Position numbers and translations under genes: made by a program
In this document: one piece after another, positions 6,378 to 9,554 of the stretch
Layout of the letters: each line of letters starts with the position of its first letter
Numbering within the stretch: position 1 is the first letter of the stretch
Source of the DNA: CBDCWA01 sp046048295
GTDB lineage: Bacteria; Pseudomonadota; Alphaproteobacteria; Rhizobiales; Hyphomicrobiaceae
Direction of reading: 5' to 3'
Length of the DNA stretch: 9,554 nucleotides
Assembly: GCA_046048295.1 (NCBI GenBank)
Contig: JBJOGJ010000151.1
Span: forward strand, 1 to 9,554
Notes under the pieces: generated by a model
What the model saw: the letters and a program-made list of their open reading frames with translations, nothing else
The model's database searches: none
Told to the model about the DNA's origin: nothing

Positions 6378-6851
6378 ATGGCCGCAATCCGATTGACCGT
6401 GAACGGTACCGAGGTTGGTGCCGAGGTATCCCCCGAAACACTGCTCGTCGACTTTTTGCGAAACCAGCTTGGACTGACCGGCACCCACATCGGCTGCGAC
6501 ACCGCGCAATGCGGCGCCTGCGTCATCCACCTGGACGGCAATTCCGTAAAGGCATGCAATATGCTGGCGCATCAGGCCGAGGGCGCGAACATCACCACCA
6601 TCGAGGGCCTGTCGAGCGGCAAGGCGTTGCACCCGTTGCAGGCTGCCTTTCGCGATGCGCACGCGCTGCAGTGCGGCTTCTGCACCCCTGGCATGGTCAT
6701 GAGTGCCGCTGACCTGCTCGCCAAGAATCCGAAACCGACCGAAGCCGAAATCCGGTCCTGGCTGAAGGGCAATATCTGCCGCTGTACCGGATACCACAAC
6801 ATCGTAAAGGCAGTCGCACAGGCGGCCGACGACATGTCCAGGTCTGCCTGA
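6378..6851 (+). CDS. coxS: Molybdenum hydroxylase small subunit, two [2Fe-2S] clusters (CoxS-like)
   Basis: 157 residues, the usual size for CoxS-type subunits. The N-terminal plant-ferredoxin fold carries Cys40, Cys45, Cys48 and Cys60 (GCDTAQCGACVIHLDG, then KAC). The C-terminal helical domain carries Cys99, Cys102, Cys134 and Cys136 (LQCGFCTPGMVMSA and GNICRCTGYHNIVKA). All eight ligands are present, so it should relay electrons from the Mo site of the large subunit to FAD. No signal peptide: a cytoplasmic complex, as in the CO dehydrogenase branch. ATG 6378 has GGAG six bases upstream; an in-frame GTG at 6354 lies before it but the family N-terminus (AIRLTVNG) starts at the ATG. First gene of an S-L-M operon; the next begins 20 bases after the stop. 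The symbol follows family usage; the substrate is not known to be CO. Confidence 0.92.
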   Translation: MAAIRLTVNGTEVGAEVSPETLLVDFLRNQLGLTGTHIGCDTAQCGACVIHLDGNSVKACNMLAHQAEGANITTIEGLSSGKALHPLQAAFRDAHALQCGFCTPGMVMSAADLLAKNPKPTEAEIRSWLKGNICRCTGYHNIVKAVAQAADDMSRSA

Positions 6852-6871
6852 CCGCCCGAGGAGCACGAGTG

Positions 6872-9253
<2,382 letters not shown>

Positions 9254-9261
9254 GGACCGAT

Positions 9262-9554
9262 ATGTACGCCTTCGAATTCACGTGCCCTTCTTCACTCGAC
9301 GAAGCAAGGCGGCTCCTGCAGTCGGATAACGGCGCCATACTCATCGCCGGCGGCCAGACGCTGCTGCCAACGCTTCGCCAGCGCCTTGCCAGGCCGTCTA
9401 GACTTGTCGATCTGGCCAAAGTAGATGGACTCGTCGGTATCACCCGCAATGGAAGTGATCTGCGGATCGGCGCCATGACCACCCACGCTGCCGTCGCGAC
9501 AAGCTCAGAGGTCGCCGAAGCGATCCCGGCACTTGCTGACCTCGCGTCCAGGAT
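9262..9554 (+). CDS. coxM: FAD-binding medium subunit (CoxM-like), N-terminal part (partial)
   Basis: The frame from ATG 9262 is open to the window end (97 full codons), so only about a third of the usual 270-290 residues is seen. It starts MYAFEFTCPSSLDEARRLL and carries the FAD pyrophosphate motif AGGQTLLPTLRQRLA (29-43), followed by PSRLVDLAKVDGL and the second FAD-binding stretch IGAMTTHAAVATS. These are typical of the FAD_binding_5 domain of CoxM/xanthine dehydrogenase subunits. It accepts electrons from the 2Fe-2S subunit and passes them to an acceptor such as a quinone. The ribosome binding site GAGGA (9252-9256) overlaps the large-subunit TGA, five bases before the ATG, indicating translational coupling. 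S-L-M order fits form II (BMS-type) clusters, whereas form I clusters are M-S-L. Confidence 0.9.
   Translation, partial: MYAFEFTCPSSLDEARRLLQSDNGAILIAGGQTLLPTLRQRLARPSRLVDLAKVDGLVGITRNGSDLRIGAMTTHAAVATSSEVAEAIPALADLASR

Overview
The window reads as chromosomal DNA of a GC-rich alphaproteobacterium, probably in the Rhizobiales. The evidence is a strong G/C bias at third codon positions, a rhizobial-looking PckA C-terminus, a short 186-residue PyrE, and a form II cox-type cluster in S-L-M order. The genus cannot be fixed from this sequence. No tRNA, rRNA, insertion sequence, CRISPR array or phage gene was seen.

Layout, left to right: (1) the last 44 codons of a plus-strand ATP-dependent PEP carboxykinase (pckA). 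(2) A strong bidirectional hairpin terminator shared with the convergent minus-strand pyrE (orotate phosphoribosyltransferase). (3) A gene-poor stretch of about 670 bases between the divergent pyrE and prkA. It holds a perfect 2 x 18 bp tandem repeat just upstream of the pyrE ribosome binding site, a possible threonine-rich mini-ORF whose stop codon lies inside that site, and candidate promoter elements for prkA. (4) A plus-strand operon of three genes, prkA - yeaH (DUF444/VWA) - spoVR, with 17-18 base gaps. (5) After a 118-base gap with a weak hairpin and a run of eight C, a second plus-strand operon for a three-subunit molybdenum hydroxylase of the xanthine oxidase/CO dehydrogenase superfamily: small 2Fe-2S subunit, large molybdopterin subunit, then the start of the FAD subunit, which is cut by the window end.

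How the genes work together: PrkA (Ser kinase with an AAA-type ATPase domain), the VWA protein YeaH and SpoVR form a widely conserved signalling or stress module, found in many non-sporulating bacteria, whose molecular output is still poorly defined. The molybdoenzyme passes electrons from the Mo site (large subunit) through two 2Fe-2S clusters (small subunit) to FAD (medium subunit). Its active-site loop is AYRGAGR, not the CO-oxidising VAYRCSFR, so its substrate is open.

No clearly new multi-gene system is present. The items most worth a second look are the pyrE leader repeat/mini-ORF, the cysteine pair in the SpoVR core motif, and the unknown substrate of the form II cox-like enzyme.
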